From contig QAOA01008173.1 of the NCBI GenBank assembly GCA_003255065.1, positions 124,001 to 188,000 on the forward strand: DNA of 64,000 nucleotides, read 5' to 3'. Of the stretch, positions 10,586 to 23,857 are shown piece by piece. This DNA comes from Cercis canadensis. Its lineage: Eukaryota > Streptophyta > Magnoliopsida > Fabales > Fabaceae. Below the pieces are notes generated by a model. The model saw only the letters and a program-made list of their open reading frames with translations, made no database searches and was not told where the DNA came from. Position numbers and translations under genes: made by a program. Within the stretch, counting starts at the first letter, position 1; every line of letters begins with the position of its first letter.

Positions 10586-13500
10586 ATGGGGAAGGTCATG
10601 GCGATGGTGTTCATCGCCTTTCTTGTTGCATGTGGTTTGAGCCATGTGAGATCGGATGCATCAGATCATCGTTACAAGGAAGGAGATCCGGTGCCCCTGT
10701 ATGCTAACAAGGTTGGCCCATTTCACAATCCCAGGTAACTAGTCTGTTCGATCCCCGAGTTATTTCTGAAGATTTCGGATTTGATTTGTGGGATTGTTTA
10801 GGATAAATTATGTGTTGGATTGGAGCTGGGTTGAGCTATTTGTTGTTTTCAGCTGGATCTAAGTTAATTATGAGTCGTAGTGTTTGAATGAGAAATTAAA
10901 TTATCTGATCCTACTTTCTTCCTAGCAGATTTGCTAGGAAATGTGAATTACCCATGTTCTTAATCTGATGTTTCAGTAATGGTGAATGTTTTAATTGTGT
11001 ATGTAAATGCAAAATAATGCCATTTTGTAAAACCCGGATATTGGCTGAGCTGAAAATTTTGGTCATTTTTATCTCCAACGCCTAGCTGATGTTGGTATGT
11101 GCTAGATTTTTTTGGCCCTTGTGTATGCCTGAAGATAGGATCATGGGATGTACATCCATAAAATGGAGGTGGTTTCTAACTGCTGGATCTATTGCTACGT
11201 TAAGGAATGAGATGTAATTTGGAAAAATGAATGTTTTCACATAGAAGTAGCTATTTCCTGTTTTACAAAACCATGATTCCATTGTCTGGAGTGGTAAGAA
11301 TGAAAATGTTGTGCAGCTCTGCGTTGAATTGAGAAGTGTGGTTTCCACTAAATGAGTGCACTAAGAAACATTGGAAAGAATCCTTTTCTAATTGTGAAGA
11401 TTTCAAACATCTGAAATGACATTCTAGTATTTTTTTTAGTTTAATTCTTTAACGGGTAATGTGATGTGAATTTTTTGAGAAGATTTTTTGCCCTAAGAAA
11501 ATATCATACCTTGAATTTCAATATTTTATTTCTCTTTTGTTCTTCTTTTCTTGCTCTTTTTAGTTTGTAGTCACTTGATGTACTTTGAGTTATCGATAAC
11601 CACTTTATGGATGATGACTTATTAAAATAGGTTGAAAGTAGTTGATTTCTTTGTTACATATCTCTATTTCCTGCTAATCATTTTTTTTTGGTTTGGGTGT
11701 TTTCCAGTGAAACCTATCGCTATTTTGATCTCGCATTCTGTTTGCCAGGTTGGTATCAGTCTTCTAATATATGTCTTTTTCTGATTGTTCACCTTTTGTG
11801 CATAGAGTCACTTCAGTCGTTTGATCTTGACTGCAGGGCACGTGAAAGAGAAAAAGGAAGCTCTTGGTGAAGTCTTAAACGGGGATCGTTTAGTTAGTGC
11901 CCCTTATAAACTTGAGTTTCAACGTGACAAAGATTCTGAAGTAGTTTGCAAAAAGAGACTCAAGAAGGAACAAGTGGCCCAGTTTCGATCTGCTGTTCGC
12001 AAGGACTACTACTTTCAGATGTATTATGATGATTTACCTATTTGGGGTTTCATAGGAAAAGTTGATAAGGAAGGAAAAGACCCAAGTGATTATAAGTACT
12101 ACCTGTACAAGCATATTCACTTTGACATCTATCACAACAAGGACCGGGTCATTGAAATCAATGTACGAACAGATCCAAATGCCCTCGTGGACCTTACAGA
12201 GGATAATGAAGTTGATGTGGAATTTTTGTATACCGTTAAATGGAAGGAGACTAACACTCCTTTTGATAAGCGGATGGACAAGTACTCGCAGTCGTCTTCT
12301 CTGCCTCATCATTTGGAGATCCATTGGTTCTCAATCATAAATTCATGTGTGACAGTTCTCCTTCTAACTGGGTTTCTTGCAACTATTCTAATGCGAGTTC
12401 TTAAGAATGATTTTGTCAAGTAAGAACCATTATACATTTTCTGTTTTCTGGTGTGTTTGTTGACTTTGACCATGTCAGAGGGAATCTCTATCCACTTTTG
12501 CTGAATTATAGATGTTTCCCTTGTTTGTCTTTGACAAAGGTATGCCCATGATGAGGAATCTGCTGAGGACCAGGAGGAGACTGGTTGGAAATATATCCAT
12601 GGAGATGTATTTAGGTTTCCCAAGTACAAGTCTTTTTTTGCAGCTGCCCTTGGATCTGGTACCCAACTGTTTACACTGTAAGTTTGTTTTGACCCTTTAG
12701 TGTCTTGACTTCCAAAGCTCATTTTGCGAAGGTTGTTCTATGATATTTTCTTTTTTGTCCTTTCATAATAAATTGACTTTATGGATGCTATGCAGCACTA
12801 TATTCATATTCATTCTGGCACTTGTTGGTGTATTTTATCCATACAACCGAGGGGCTCTATTTACTGCACTTGTTGTCATATATGCACTCACTTCAGGGAT
12901 TGCTGGTTATACTGCAACCTCCTTTTATTGTCAGCTAGAAGGAACAAACTGGGTATGCAATTATGAATTTTTTCTGCAATTTTATACTGTAGCCATTGAA
13001 CTTATTGTGCTCTGCAATTAATCATTGTATACTTCTCCTTTGATCTTGACAGGTTAGGAATCTGTTATTGACCGGTTGTCTCTTCTGTGGACCACTGTTT
13101 CTTACATTCTGCTTTCTGAATACTGTTGCAATTGTTTATAATGCCACTGCTGCCCTTCCGTTTGGCACAATTGTGGTGATAGTTCTCATATGGACACTCG
13201 TAACATCACCTTTACTTGTGTTGGGTGGGATTGCTGGGAAGAATAGCAAGGCAGAATTCCAGGCTCCCTGTCGCACAACAAAATATCCCAGGGAGATTCC
13301 ACCTTTGCCGTGGTATCGTGGAACAATTCCTCAGATGGCAATGGCAGGGTTTTTGCCGTTCAGTGCAATCTACATTGAACTTTACTATATATTTGCTAGT
13401 GTTTGGGGACACAGGATTTATACCATCTACAGCATCCTGTTCATTGTCTTCATCATTCTCTTGATTGTTACTGCTTTCATCACTGTAGCATTGACATATT

Positions 13501-14320
13501 TCCAGCTTGCTGCTGAGGACCATGAGTGGTGGTGGAGGTATGCAGTCACATTATATTGCGATTTATTTCTTATTATTTGCCAACCAATTGCCATGCATAA
13601 TGGCTGAGGCCCTGAATTTCTTATTAGTTGCCAACCATGCATAATGGCTTGTGGTTTTCTTCGTTGCAAGCTCTTAGGCAAACGCTGATTTGATATGTAT
13701 TTCCTTTTGGGTGTGGATCTGTAAAATGGTTTGTTATTTATGTTTTGATCTTTTTCTGGGTTCCCCATTCTGATCATAAAGTGAATTGGTTGTTTGGTAG
13801 GACTCTAATAGTCCCTAGCCCTTGGGAAGAATGAGTCTCCAAGTTTGCTAGCACTTTTGCTTTTATTTTGCATTTCTTTATCGGCTATATGTTCTTTTGA
13901 CCTTTTGAATTGTTTTGATTTTTGGTATATGTTCTTTCAGTGTTGAGATTGCCTAGGTTTGTTCATTATGTGTATCTATTTTAGTTTAATTTTGGAAGTT
14001 TTCATATAGCTGAATTACATGACGTTCTGTGAAGCCTGCTGTTCAAAAAGATTTTAATGCATGCTTACTGGACTTGACCTTTGTGCTTGGTTTCTGACAG
14101 GTCTTTCCTCTGTGGTGGATCAACTGGTCTATTTATCTACGCCTATTGTTTGTATTACTACTATGCGCGCTCCGATATGTCTGGATTCATGCAGACCTCA
14201 TTTTTCTTTGGATACATGGCCTGTATATGCTATGGCTTCTTCTTGATGCTCGGAACTGTTGGTTTCCGTGCTTCTTTACTCTTTGTTCGTCACATATACC
14301 GGTCCATCAAGTGTGAGTAG
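10586..14320 (+). CDS. TMN1: Transmembrane nine superfamily protein (TMN1/EMP70-type)
   Basis: Seven exons (10586-10734, 11708-11748, 11837-12419, 12540-12677, 12796-12952, 13053-13537, 14101-14320) join in frame to 590 residues with GT-AG borders throughout. A signal peptide (MGKVMAMVFIAFLVACGLSH) is followed by DHRYKEGDPVPLYANKVGPF, the hallmark start of the EMP70 lumenal domain. The lumenal domain runs to about residue 225, then come nine membrane segments beginning near HWFSIINSCVTVLLLTGFLA. Recognisable blocks include GWKYIHGDVFRFP, FYPYNRGALFTALVV and EDHEWWWRSF. The C-terminus ends in RSIKCE, carrying the K-x-E type Golgi-retention motif described for plant EMPs. These proteins live in the Golgi/endosomal membranes and act in protein sorting and adhesion-type functions. 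Length and sequence fit Arabidopsis TMN1, and I see no defect. An upstream in-frame ATG-less extension is ignored because the signal peptide starts at 10586. Confidence 0.95.
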
Positions 14321-16689
14321 GCAATTTGTCCTCACAAGAGTCGCCTAGAGCACTTGTCTTGGTTTCATAGGCTTTTGTGTAGAAAATTATAGTAATTTTG
14401 TAGTTCTTTTGTGTACTATAAAGGGGAAGTTGGGTTCAGTTGGTATCTAGCTTCCAGAGCAACATGTTAGATTCACAAAATGGGTGCTTCTGGGGAAAAC
14501 ATTTGTACCATCATCTCAATCTGAACTCTGCAATACTTTTCTTTTTGAATTTGCTTCATCACAAGTGTTCTCTCTAGTTGTGTTCAACAGTTAAACCGTC
14601 AGAAGTTATGACAAAACCGAGTTCTAAAATGCAGCATCAGTATATAAAAGATGTGATGATCCTCACTGCAAGTGAGGGACAAAGTTTGAATAGCAGTTAT
14701 TTCTTTCAGATTATAGAATGATCATGAGTTTTGAGGAGGAGTTTCAGTTGTTTCTATACACTCGAAGTAAGATAATGACAAATTCAATTGATTCAAGTAT
14801 GACTCATACAGTTGCGCATTGTCATCTTTTATATTCATTTTGATTCCTTCCATATATTATAACGTGTGCCAAACGTTTTCACACAGCTATTATATGGAGC
14901 ATCAATATGTTCCTTTCAGAAATTGAAAAAAAGAATAGAACTAGAAATATTAAAAATGCTATTTCAATTTTAGGGATTTGGATTTGTCATGTCACTTGAA
15001 TTATGTTGCTAAAATCTGAGCTGTATATTTCATTAAAGTTTATCTCAATCATCAAATATTAATGTGTTTTAATGGTTCAGATGAGTTTTAATGAAATTGA
15101 CGGCTCAGATCTGAGTAACATGACTCAAGTGATATGACCGGACCAGGTCCGAATAATAGGCTTTTTGAAAAAAAAAAATCACACTAAAGAAACATGTTTT
15201 GTTCTGAAAACATTGTGAAGCAAATTTTAGGTCAAGATAACTACTTAAAATTTTACCAACCATCCACTGAGCTTATATATTTGCAGTAATTTCAAAGGGG
15301 TAGTATCATAGGTTCATAGACTATGCTATATGATGTCTTACAGATAAGGAGTATACTAATTGCATAAACTATGCTATATGTGTTTTGGAATACTACAGCT
15401 CCTAGCTTAGGTTCTGCCAGCAAACTATGTGTTATTGCCTCTCATGTAAGGTTAGGTGAGCGCTGTTGGGTACCCCCCTTTTATTATGTCTGGAGTATCC
15501 TGATAATGTTGTAAGGGTTACTTTTTCTCTGGTAAATAGAGTTCCTTTTCTATTTTCGGAAAAACAAAAAAGATAAGCTTACTTAACTAGTTATATAATT
15601 TCGAAACATGCGAATTATGTAAGTTGCAATCTAAACTTGGGTCAAGTAGTTAGGTTTAGTTTGGTATTATTTGTAATTGAGAAAATTATCATTTGGTTCT
15701 AAAAGTTTAAAATTTTTTAATTTGATTCTTCACATATTATGTGAAATGTCTAAAGTATTTCTCAATGTTATATGGTTATCTTTTGAAGCAATGTGATTAT
15801 TCTGTTCATATATGTAATTATCATGTGTTAAAAATAAACAGAATAATCACATAATATCAAATGATATTTTGGATGTTTCATATGATTTAGGAAGAATGAA
15901 ATTAAAATTACTCAATGTCTATAACCAAATGATATTTTTCTCAAACTTTTAAAACCAAACAATAATTTGTTCTTTGTATTTTTTCTAAAGGTTCTTTTTC
16001 AAAATTTGAATGTACAAGATACTAAATAGAACTTTACCAAGAAAAAAAAAAGTCACTAGCTAGAACAAGAAAAAGTTTAAGAACAATTATTCTCAGGTTC
16101 TTAAAAACTAAGAACAATTCGGAAAAAATGCCAAGCAAAGCAAAATTTAACTACTGCAAGATTTAATTATAATAATTTAATAGTTAATTAAAAATATTAT
16201 GATTATTTTATATCATTTTTGTCTCTTTAATTATAATTAAATAATTGACTTACAAGATTGGATTAAGTTATAGCATATTTTCAAAGAAGTGTGGATTAAA
16301 GAAAAATGCCATGTATATTATATTATGTGAAAAGAAAATATAGGACAAATAAAAGTATTTTTTACTCTAGTTGGGTAGCCTCTATTATAGGGCAAAAAAG
16401 TGCTTTGGACCTAATCTTGTAGGTGGACTTCTATCGGTCTTCTCGTGGGATGTGTTGCCGTTTTCAATAATATTAAAGTAATTTACTTTACTAATAATAT
16501 TTTGTAACAAAAAAATATTTTACTCTAAAAAAAATTTCTTAAAAAAAAAAACTAAAGAGAATGTATGTGATTGTGAACTGTGAGGCAGTGAAGAATTCAG
16601 CGTATTTTCCTTTGCTGAACCCTTGAACCGTTAGATAATGAAGGTGGGAAGTGAAATTAGTGAGTGTTAGCTGCGTCTTCGGGAAGCAG
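14321..16689. other. Intergenic stretch between TMN1-like and YaaW-like genes
   Basis: It holds the TMN1-like 3' untranslated region (roughly to 14560), a MITE at 14974-15150, and AT-rich sequence. No gene seen. Confidence 0.5.
14974..15150. mobile_element. MITE (family also at 47255)
   Basis: This is an inverted repeat of about 177 bp. The left end carries GTCATGTCACTTGAATTATG and the right end, in reverse, carries GTCATATCACTTGAGTCATG. The two arms pair over most of their length around a central AATATTAATGTGTTTTAATG. A second copy with the same core lies at 47255-47426. Confidence 0.65.
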
Positions 16690-19600
16690 ATGATGTCTGC
16701 AACAGCTCTGGCGTTGAATCTCTCTTCGTTCTCCTTCGTTTCCTCAACTTGCAAACTCTCCTACCCTGTAAGCTTCTTCGCCTTCTCAGTATTCTTTTTC
16801 TTCTCTACCTATATTTGCATTTCAGCTTTTGTTTGTATGCCGAGAAAGTGCAACGGAATTTGCAGAACAGAAAGTTAGTATTTCGGGATCTAGTTTAACT
16901 TTGGTTTCCACTGCAATTTAGCTGAATTACCGTTATGCGTCAACATTAGAATGAAACAAGCCAACAAAATCTAATATTTAATCAAATATGAAGTCTAAAT
17001 TATTACACCTTGTATTTTTGTTTTGTATTTTTTTATTCAGATTTTTGTTTCACCTACGCGTATAAATGGTGGGAGGCTGAAGGTTTGTGCCCAAGCTGCA
17101 ATTTCAAGAGATGGGCAAGGTGACTCTCCTTTTTCTATTCTCTGTCTCTCCTCATGGCGTTCTCTGTTTTTATGTTGATGTTTTATGGTGAACTGTTCAA
17201 GTTTACAGGTGCATTTGATCCAGAGCTCCGCGCAGTGCTTGAACTTGCTACGGACTCTGAGTTATATGAGCTTGAAAGAATCCTTTTTGGCCCCAGGTGG
17301 ATTTATGTTAATGGATTTTTTTCTACTCTTGATTTTATGGCTCGCAGACAAACTTCTGCTATCATATCTAGATGTACTAAATCTTTGATTGGTGTTGAAT
17401 TTTGGTTTATTGTTTATATCAGTTACTTCAGTCCTTTGCTCAAATCAGTAACTAATAGAACTGAGGTGGACTATGCCATGATTGAAGAGGACCTTGAAGA
17501 ACGGGAGGCTTTTATTGCAGCACTTGAGTCGCGGTTTTTATTCCTTGCAGCCGATGCGCGCTCTACATTAAGGTTATTTATTGCATGGTTTACAGCTTTG
17601 CCTTAAGTTTTATGACTATGCCAACTTTTAGTCAGCTATCCATTGTAGAACATTAACTGAGTTGCCAAACTTAATGGAGCCAATGTCTACCTGTTATTGA
17701 GTTAACCACTAAAGTTTTATGTGTATTATGTCCTGGTTGTGCTAGGTGAATATTGGATCTCTCATATATTGTTGAGGACTTGGGGGGTTTTGATGAGTAA
17801 ATTGATTCTTTTTATGTATTCTTGGTAGGGGTTGGCGGCCATCTTATAGAAATGTTCTGCTTGAAGTAAGGAAAAAGTTGAACATTCCTTGCTCAAGCAA
17901 ATTGTCAACTGAGGACCTTGAAGTAGAAATCTTTCTTCATCTATTGCAGGATTCCTCAAGGTATGTTTCTTTCTGAGTTACAAGGTCTATGAATATGTAT
18001 TATTGGAGTAGAAATGCACTTGATTTATGATATGATATCTTGCTGTTACAACTCATAAAGTAGAAGGTTTATTTTGCAAATGGACCTTGTGTGTGCTGAT
18101 TGTGCACTGTGCTTGTGGGGTCTTCTATAGCATTGTAATTGTATAACCGTTTGATAACAGACCTAATGTATACCAAGCAAAGCCCTGCCATAGATGAGAC
18201 ATCTCAGCTTTGTATTTAAATTGCAAGAGGATAGTATGAGTCCATTTATTTGAGGGGAAGGGGACCTGGAGAAATATGACTGGCAATGTAGCTTAGATTC
18301 ACCCAATCCGTATTTCCAATATGATCTTTTATCAATTATCCTTGACATCGGCTATTCTGGAGTTTCTGTGTAGTCAATAATGGTCAGTGAGCGAGAAGGG
18401 TTGCTACTGCTGACTTCGGTTTGATTAGATGATGTTAAAAAGGGCCTCTATTTTAATTACCAAGAATTTATACAGTAGTGGATCCTTTCCAATCAGAATG
18501 ATGAATTTTTCTCTCCTTCCTTTTCCTCAATCTCCTTGAGTAGAATTCTCTGGATATATTGTATATGTTTTAGATATGAGTTATGTGAGAAACACTGAGG
18601 TTCTTGACATGTGTGCTTTGGCATGTGTTTTTGGGTGCCTGTAGAAATATTATACAAGTTTAAAACAGCAAAGCAACTTAGAGCTTCTAGTTAATGCAGT
18701 TTGACATTTTGTTATTTTAATGGCAACTTAATTCATCCCCTCCTGGCTTCTGCAGCATGTTTTCTATGTTGTGCTAACGGCATTGATAGTTATTATCTTT
18801 CCTAATTGCCATCTGTGGTGATGTTTCATAGCTGAGAGGATCATCAATTCTCACAAAAGGTTGAATAAGTGCTTGTTTTTTTTCAGTTGTGCTGTTATGA
18901 TCTGAATCCTGCTTTTTCTTTTTCTTTTTTTTCGGTAGAGAAGAATCTGAAACTTTTCCAGGTTTAGTATTGGATATAGACAAGGCATCTAAAGAGCAGG
19001 GGGGTTTAGAACTAGGACTTAGTCAATGGAAAGTGCAAGCTCTTGCTGCTTTAAAAGTAGGGGCAGGAGAGTTTCAATCTATGATGTTGAAGGTATTCTT
19101 TATTTTACGTAAGGGATTTCCTTACCATGTGAATTTTTTAGTCTTAAATTGAAGTTGATATATTTATTTTTTATTTTTCCTGGTCACGAGAAGGGTGGTG
19201 GCATACTTACATTGGCAAAAATATATCAGTTGGTAAGAGAATGATATAGGCTTTTAATTTGATTTTTCTTTTTGTATATCCTTAGGCAAGTTTTTTCGGT
19301 TTGCTGTTTCTTCTCATGACTAGATGTTCCCTTGTAGTTAACAAGGAAATTATCTGGGAAGGTGCTCTTAGAAGCTGCAAACTATCAAGTTAAGAAAGAG
19401 TTAATAAAAAAGGTGCACATTGAGCATATTTTTAGTGATTGGGGTATGTTAGCATAAACAATGCATTGCAAGACTACCTTTGACATGTATTCTGATCTCT
19501 ATGATTTTCAGGGCGGACAATTAGCTATTATCAATCTAGAATCCAGAGCGGCATTGCTTGCAGCAAAGCAGGTGCCTTTTCGCATTTGATATGCTTCTAA

Positions 19601-21409
19601 TACAATGCAATTGTTTCATAGCAATGCGAATGAGTGATCTTTAATGGAATTTTTTAGATTTACTGGTACTACTATAACTTATCAGTGGAAGTATATTTGA
19701 AAGTATAGATATTTTGGAAATTTTAAAAAATACACTCCATTTGTTACCTTTTGGTTTTGATTTATTTCACTGTAATAGTTCCTCCAAACTTCATATCCTT
19801 CTCTTTTGTAGCCAAACTAGTTGGTAACCTGAAAAATGCACGAAATATTATATACATATAAATTCATTTTTTAAATTATAATTATAAGATTTGAATTATT
19901 TGGAGATTACAAATAAACCAATTTTATTTATATAAGTTCCTGGTGATCTCATACCTTAAGCTATTTATATTATTATTTCTTATCTTTTTATTCCCTAGCC
20001 CCTAATATCTTTAATGCCATATTATCTTCTTGATGTCTATCCATTTTTTAATTATCATTCTCAATGATTAATTATAACACATTCTCAACTGCTAAAAAAG
20101 TATCATGATACTAACAAAATAAGGACATCATTTAGATTAAGACATATAGAGGAGGTTTATAATTTTAAGAAAAGAACTAAAGACAAAAGTAAATGTTAAT
20201 ATTCTGCTAATATATTTTGTATATTACCTTTTTATTATGATTTTGTTTCACTGTGATAGTTCCTTGGAACTTCATATTTCTATACTTTTTGTTATAGCCA
20301 AATAGAATGAAATTCCCTTGCTCAGCCAATTTTTATCAACATTTCGTTCTGGACTTACTTAAGTACAATGCCATTATTTATTTATTTTTGCTTTAATATA
20401 AAACTATAAATATCAAAACCACATCAAATATATTTGGGCAGTTCAATCAGTGGAAATATCATGTGTTCATCTCTTTCCCATGCATATTGATGTTAAGGAA
20501 AAAGTCACTTTCATTTTTGTTGATTGTATACTATGGTATCTCACCTGAAGTTTGTATCATTCTAGGGTTTTCTTGGTGCCGCATCAAGATATTTGGGTTT
20601 TAGAAGCATGATGACATTGCTTGGACCCATGTATTGACTCTTCTACGACATCTTTTACAAACTGCCTTGTCAGAGGAAGAATTATCTCAACTAATAAAGA
20701 ACTATTGGATTATTTCAGCTTTAGTGTCCTATTTGCTTATGTGTTTTTCCTAATTTCTCAGACAATATATATTTGTCATTTCTGACCATTTTATTTCTAC
20801 TGGTATGTTAAGCAGGCTTTGGGGAACATTTTTGGCAGATCTTGTCATTCAAATGCTGGGAACTGATTATGCTCGAATTTTGCGAGCAATTTATGCTTTT
20901 GCACAGGCAATATATCTACTCTTCTTCCATTTTAGTCTTGTTACTTCCCTACATTCTGGGTTTACCCTTCCACCCATCTTGATATGATTTGCTTAGTCTT
21001 GTGCTCATTTTGTGATTTGTTAAGATGGGCCTCACATGGTGTTCAATCTATTTTAATATGTATGTTTACCATTACCACTGAAACTTGGATAATGTTGCAT
21101 TGGGGTCAAAGGAGTCTATAATATTTGGCATAACTAATGGTCAATATTTTTTATGGTATTTTGTCTATGATAATTGATCATAATGCATCAAAGAGACTGT
21201 TGTGTTTCAGTATTTTGTGTGCAAATTTTAATATTAAAGGACCTATATTGAGTATCCTCTAGGTTTATACAAGTGATGTATTGATGAACTCCAGAGAAAT
21301 AATTCGTTATGATTTATGAAGCATTAGTAGTTTTTTGATTTCCACTTTGTTATTTCCATTGCAGATTCGAGTTACACGAACATATAAGCTACCATCTGAA
21401 GCTGACTGA
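16690..21409 (+). CDS. Plastid-targeted YaaW-like protein (UPF0174/DUF3944)
   Basis: Twelve exons (16690-16767, 17041-17119, 17209-17296, 17423-17572, 17829-17960, 18939-19092, 19194-19232, 19338-19412, 19512-19571, 20566-20630, 20816-20906, 21365-21409) join in frame to 351 residues. The first 45 residues are Ser/Thr-rich with KVCAQAA near the end, a typical chloroplast transit peptide. The mature part begins FDPELRAVLELATDSELYEL (DUF3944-like). It then has RGWRPSYRNVLLEVRKKLNI and STEDLEVEIFLHLLQ, which parallel the YRAILLDVSKRL block of E. coli YaaW. A hydrophobic region follows (GFLGAASRYLGFRSMMTLLG, then FLADLVIQML). Function is unknown in bacteria and plants. Intron 11 has a GC donor (CAG|GCAATA); all others are GT-AG. 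The acceptor of exon 7 is ambiguous by one Lys codon. Start chosen at the first ATG; ATG 16693 is an alternative. Confidence 0.85.
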
Positions 21410-21987
21410 AGAGTAGTTTGCGAGGTTCTTTTCTTCAAGCATGATTACATATTGACTGGATTTTGAGCCTTATGGGAGCCTAAAGAGTATCACTTTTTGC
21501 TGAGCAGTTCCAGAGCAAGGCAAGCCCTGCTGTTAAAAAGTTGTACATAACTTATTCCACTTTATTCCTCTGAAGTCTGAAGATTCATATTGACTTAGAA
21601 AAATGTCTTGAAATGTCAGGAACTAATCAATTTTTCTGTGCATTACATGATAGTGTCCCTTTTGTTCGAATTAAAATTCTGGTACATGGTAGCCATCGTT
21701 GCTTTTCAATATGTCATCCCTACAAAGAGCGCCATTTTCATATCTCCGTGCTACTTTGTAATAGTTAAGCCTGTAATCGTTTAAGCACACACCACTAAGA
21801 ACAGTTATAAATTTCCATGTAATTACATGAAACTTTACAATAAAATTTAATGGATAACCTAGTAGTTATTTGGAAAATATGCCAATGTAGTACAACAACA
21901 TTAAATTCACGGCCAGAACAAATGTAAATGGTAACTGCTAGGTTTTAAAAAAACATTGATTAGTTCCTTGATAGGAATAGTTTCGTT

Positions 21988-23857
21988 TCAGGGGTCGCCA
22001 TCCCAGAGTTCTTCCAAGGACTTGTAAGGTCCATTTTCAAATATAAAAAATTCTGCTCTGAACTGCCTGCGCTGTGGAATCTGGCTGATTTTCTCTAATT
22101 CCTCCTGGCTCAAATCCCAATCAAATATTTCCAGGTTTTGTTTCATCCTCTCCTCGTTGAAGCTTTTCACAATGGCACTTGCTCCTTGCTCGTATATCCA
22201 TCTTATTGCTATCTGCATAACAAAGTTTATGATTATGAATGCTCTGGTTTTTATGTTTCTGTACTATGCCAAAAAATGTGGAGGACCACTTTTGTCGCCT
22301 TGGAATTGGGAATTTATAGGCATGTGATTTCTAACCTTAGGCTGTATTACCACTTCTGAAAACAAGGGGAAAACTAATACCTTTAGCACAAAGTGAAGGG
22401 TGTAGAAGTTTGATCTTGATGGAGTTTATTCCTTTATAAATTGGCCTAAATAGTTATAATAGAAAAATAGTTTCAAATAGAAGCTGCACCTGAGCTACGC
22501 TCTTCTTTCTTGCAAGAGCAATGTCCTGAAGGATTGGATTCTCCATCACAGCAGGTGAGCCCCATAAAGCATTGTAAGCTCCTAGTGGTGACCATGCACT
22601 CACATGGATTCCTTTCTGCTTGCAGAATTCTGTGAGTTTCCCCTGTTGCCATGCTGGGCTCATTTCCACCTAAAGTGACATTTTTCAACCATTAGTGCAC
22701 TTCATCACTATGACCAAATATTCAGCATAATTTTTTTGGAAAAGTCCAAAAAACTCCCCTGAACTATACACTGTGTGCGCTTTACCCCCGAAACTTTAAA
22801 AATATAGGGAAGACCTCCTTGAACTTTTAAAATGTGTACTTTACTCCACCACTCTGACGTCCGTCCATTAATGTGCATATGATGTGATTAATTTGAGCCA
22901 TAGTGTAATTTTATAGGGGTATAAATGAAAATAAATTTATAAAAATTAGGGTCAAAAAGTAATATTCAAAGAGTTTTAGAGTCAATTTATAATATTCAAA
23001 TCCCTTATTCCGTCTATTAATGGATGAAAGTCAGGATCGTGAGGATAAAGTGCACATTTTGAAAGTTAAAGGAGGTATTTCTTGCGTTTTTGAAGCTTTG
23101 AGGGTAAATCGCAAATAAGACATAATTCAGGAGATTTTTTTAGACTTTTCCCTAATTTTTTTAGTACCTGATTGACTACAGGAGGGATGGTAGCATTTTC
23201 TAAGAGTTGGGTGAGTTTTTTTATGCCAAAGTTGCTGACACCGATAGACTTAGCTAACCCCAATCTGTGACATTCTTCCATAGCCTCCCATGTTCCTTTT
23301 ATGTCGAAGGGAATAACATCCTCCCCTGTAAACTTGAAGCCTTCCACTCCTTGTTTCAACCTCACTGGCCAATGAATCAAATAGAGATCCACATACTCCA
23401 ACCCCAGCTTTCTAAACAATTGCCAACCCAAAAATCCAACAAGCAATTAGAGAGCAGAAAAAAGAAAACCCTTGAAAAGAAAGCACTCACTATGGGTTAA
23501 TGGAAAATCAAATTGGGGGGAATTAAGGAAATTGTAGTACTTGAGCGTGGTGTTGAGAGCTGGGAGAACAAGGTCATGGTGGGCATCTGTGTTCCATAGC
23601 TTTGAAGTAATGAAGATTTGGTCGCGGCTCTTTATGATGCCTTTCTCTAAAGCTTTAGCCACTGCTTGGCCTAGAGCTTCTTCGGTTCCATAGAGAGCAG
23701 CAGTGTCAAAATGGCGATAGCCAATTTGAATGGCGTCAATTAAGATGGAGGTGAAGACATCGTTTGGTGGAAGAGGACTTGCAGCAGTTCCCAGGCCTAT
23801 GATGGGCATCTTCTGCCCTGAGCTTAGTACCACCTTTGGGACCTTCTCTTCTTCCAT
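21988..23857 (-). CDS. Aldo-keto reductase (plant AKR4 type), cluster copy 1
   Basis: Four exons (23857-23541, 23411-23168, 22669-22490, 22212-21988, minus strand) join to 321 residues, normal for the family. The AKR tetrad is present: D51 and Y56 in [12 protein letters not shown]86 in [10 protein letters not shown]119 in LYLIHWPV. Other family blocks are [21 protein letters not shown] and [13 protein letters not shown] (NADPH-binding side), with a WDGDP terminus. Such enzymes reduce carbonyls with NADPH. Relatives include methylecgonone reductase, codeinone reductase-like and deoxychalcone-synthase-type reductases; the substrate cannot be read from the sequence. The start at 23857 aligns with copy 2; an in-frame ATG at 23908 would add 17 residues. 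Intron 2 is enlarged by a Mutator-like MITE. Confidence 0.92.
22738..23152. mobile_element. Mutator-like MITE in AKR copy 1 intron 2
   Basis: The ends are GGAAAAGTCCAAAAAACTCC and, in reverse, GGAAAAGTCTAAAAAAATCT, with arms pairing over more than 100 bp. A perfect 10-bp direct repeat TAATTTTTTT flanks it (22728-22737 and 23153-23162), matching the 9-11 bp target duplications of Mutator-like elements. Removing the element and one repeat leaves an intron of about 73 bp, close to the 86-bp intron 2 of AKR copy 2. Confidence 0.8.

Noticed and set aside
12309-13777. Minus-strand open frames of 103-137 residues
   Set aside because: They are antisense shadows of conserved TMN1-like exons and cross its introns.
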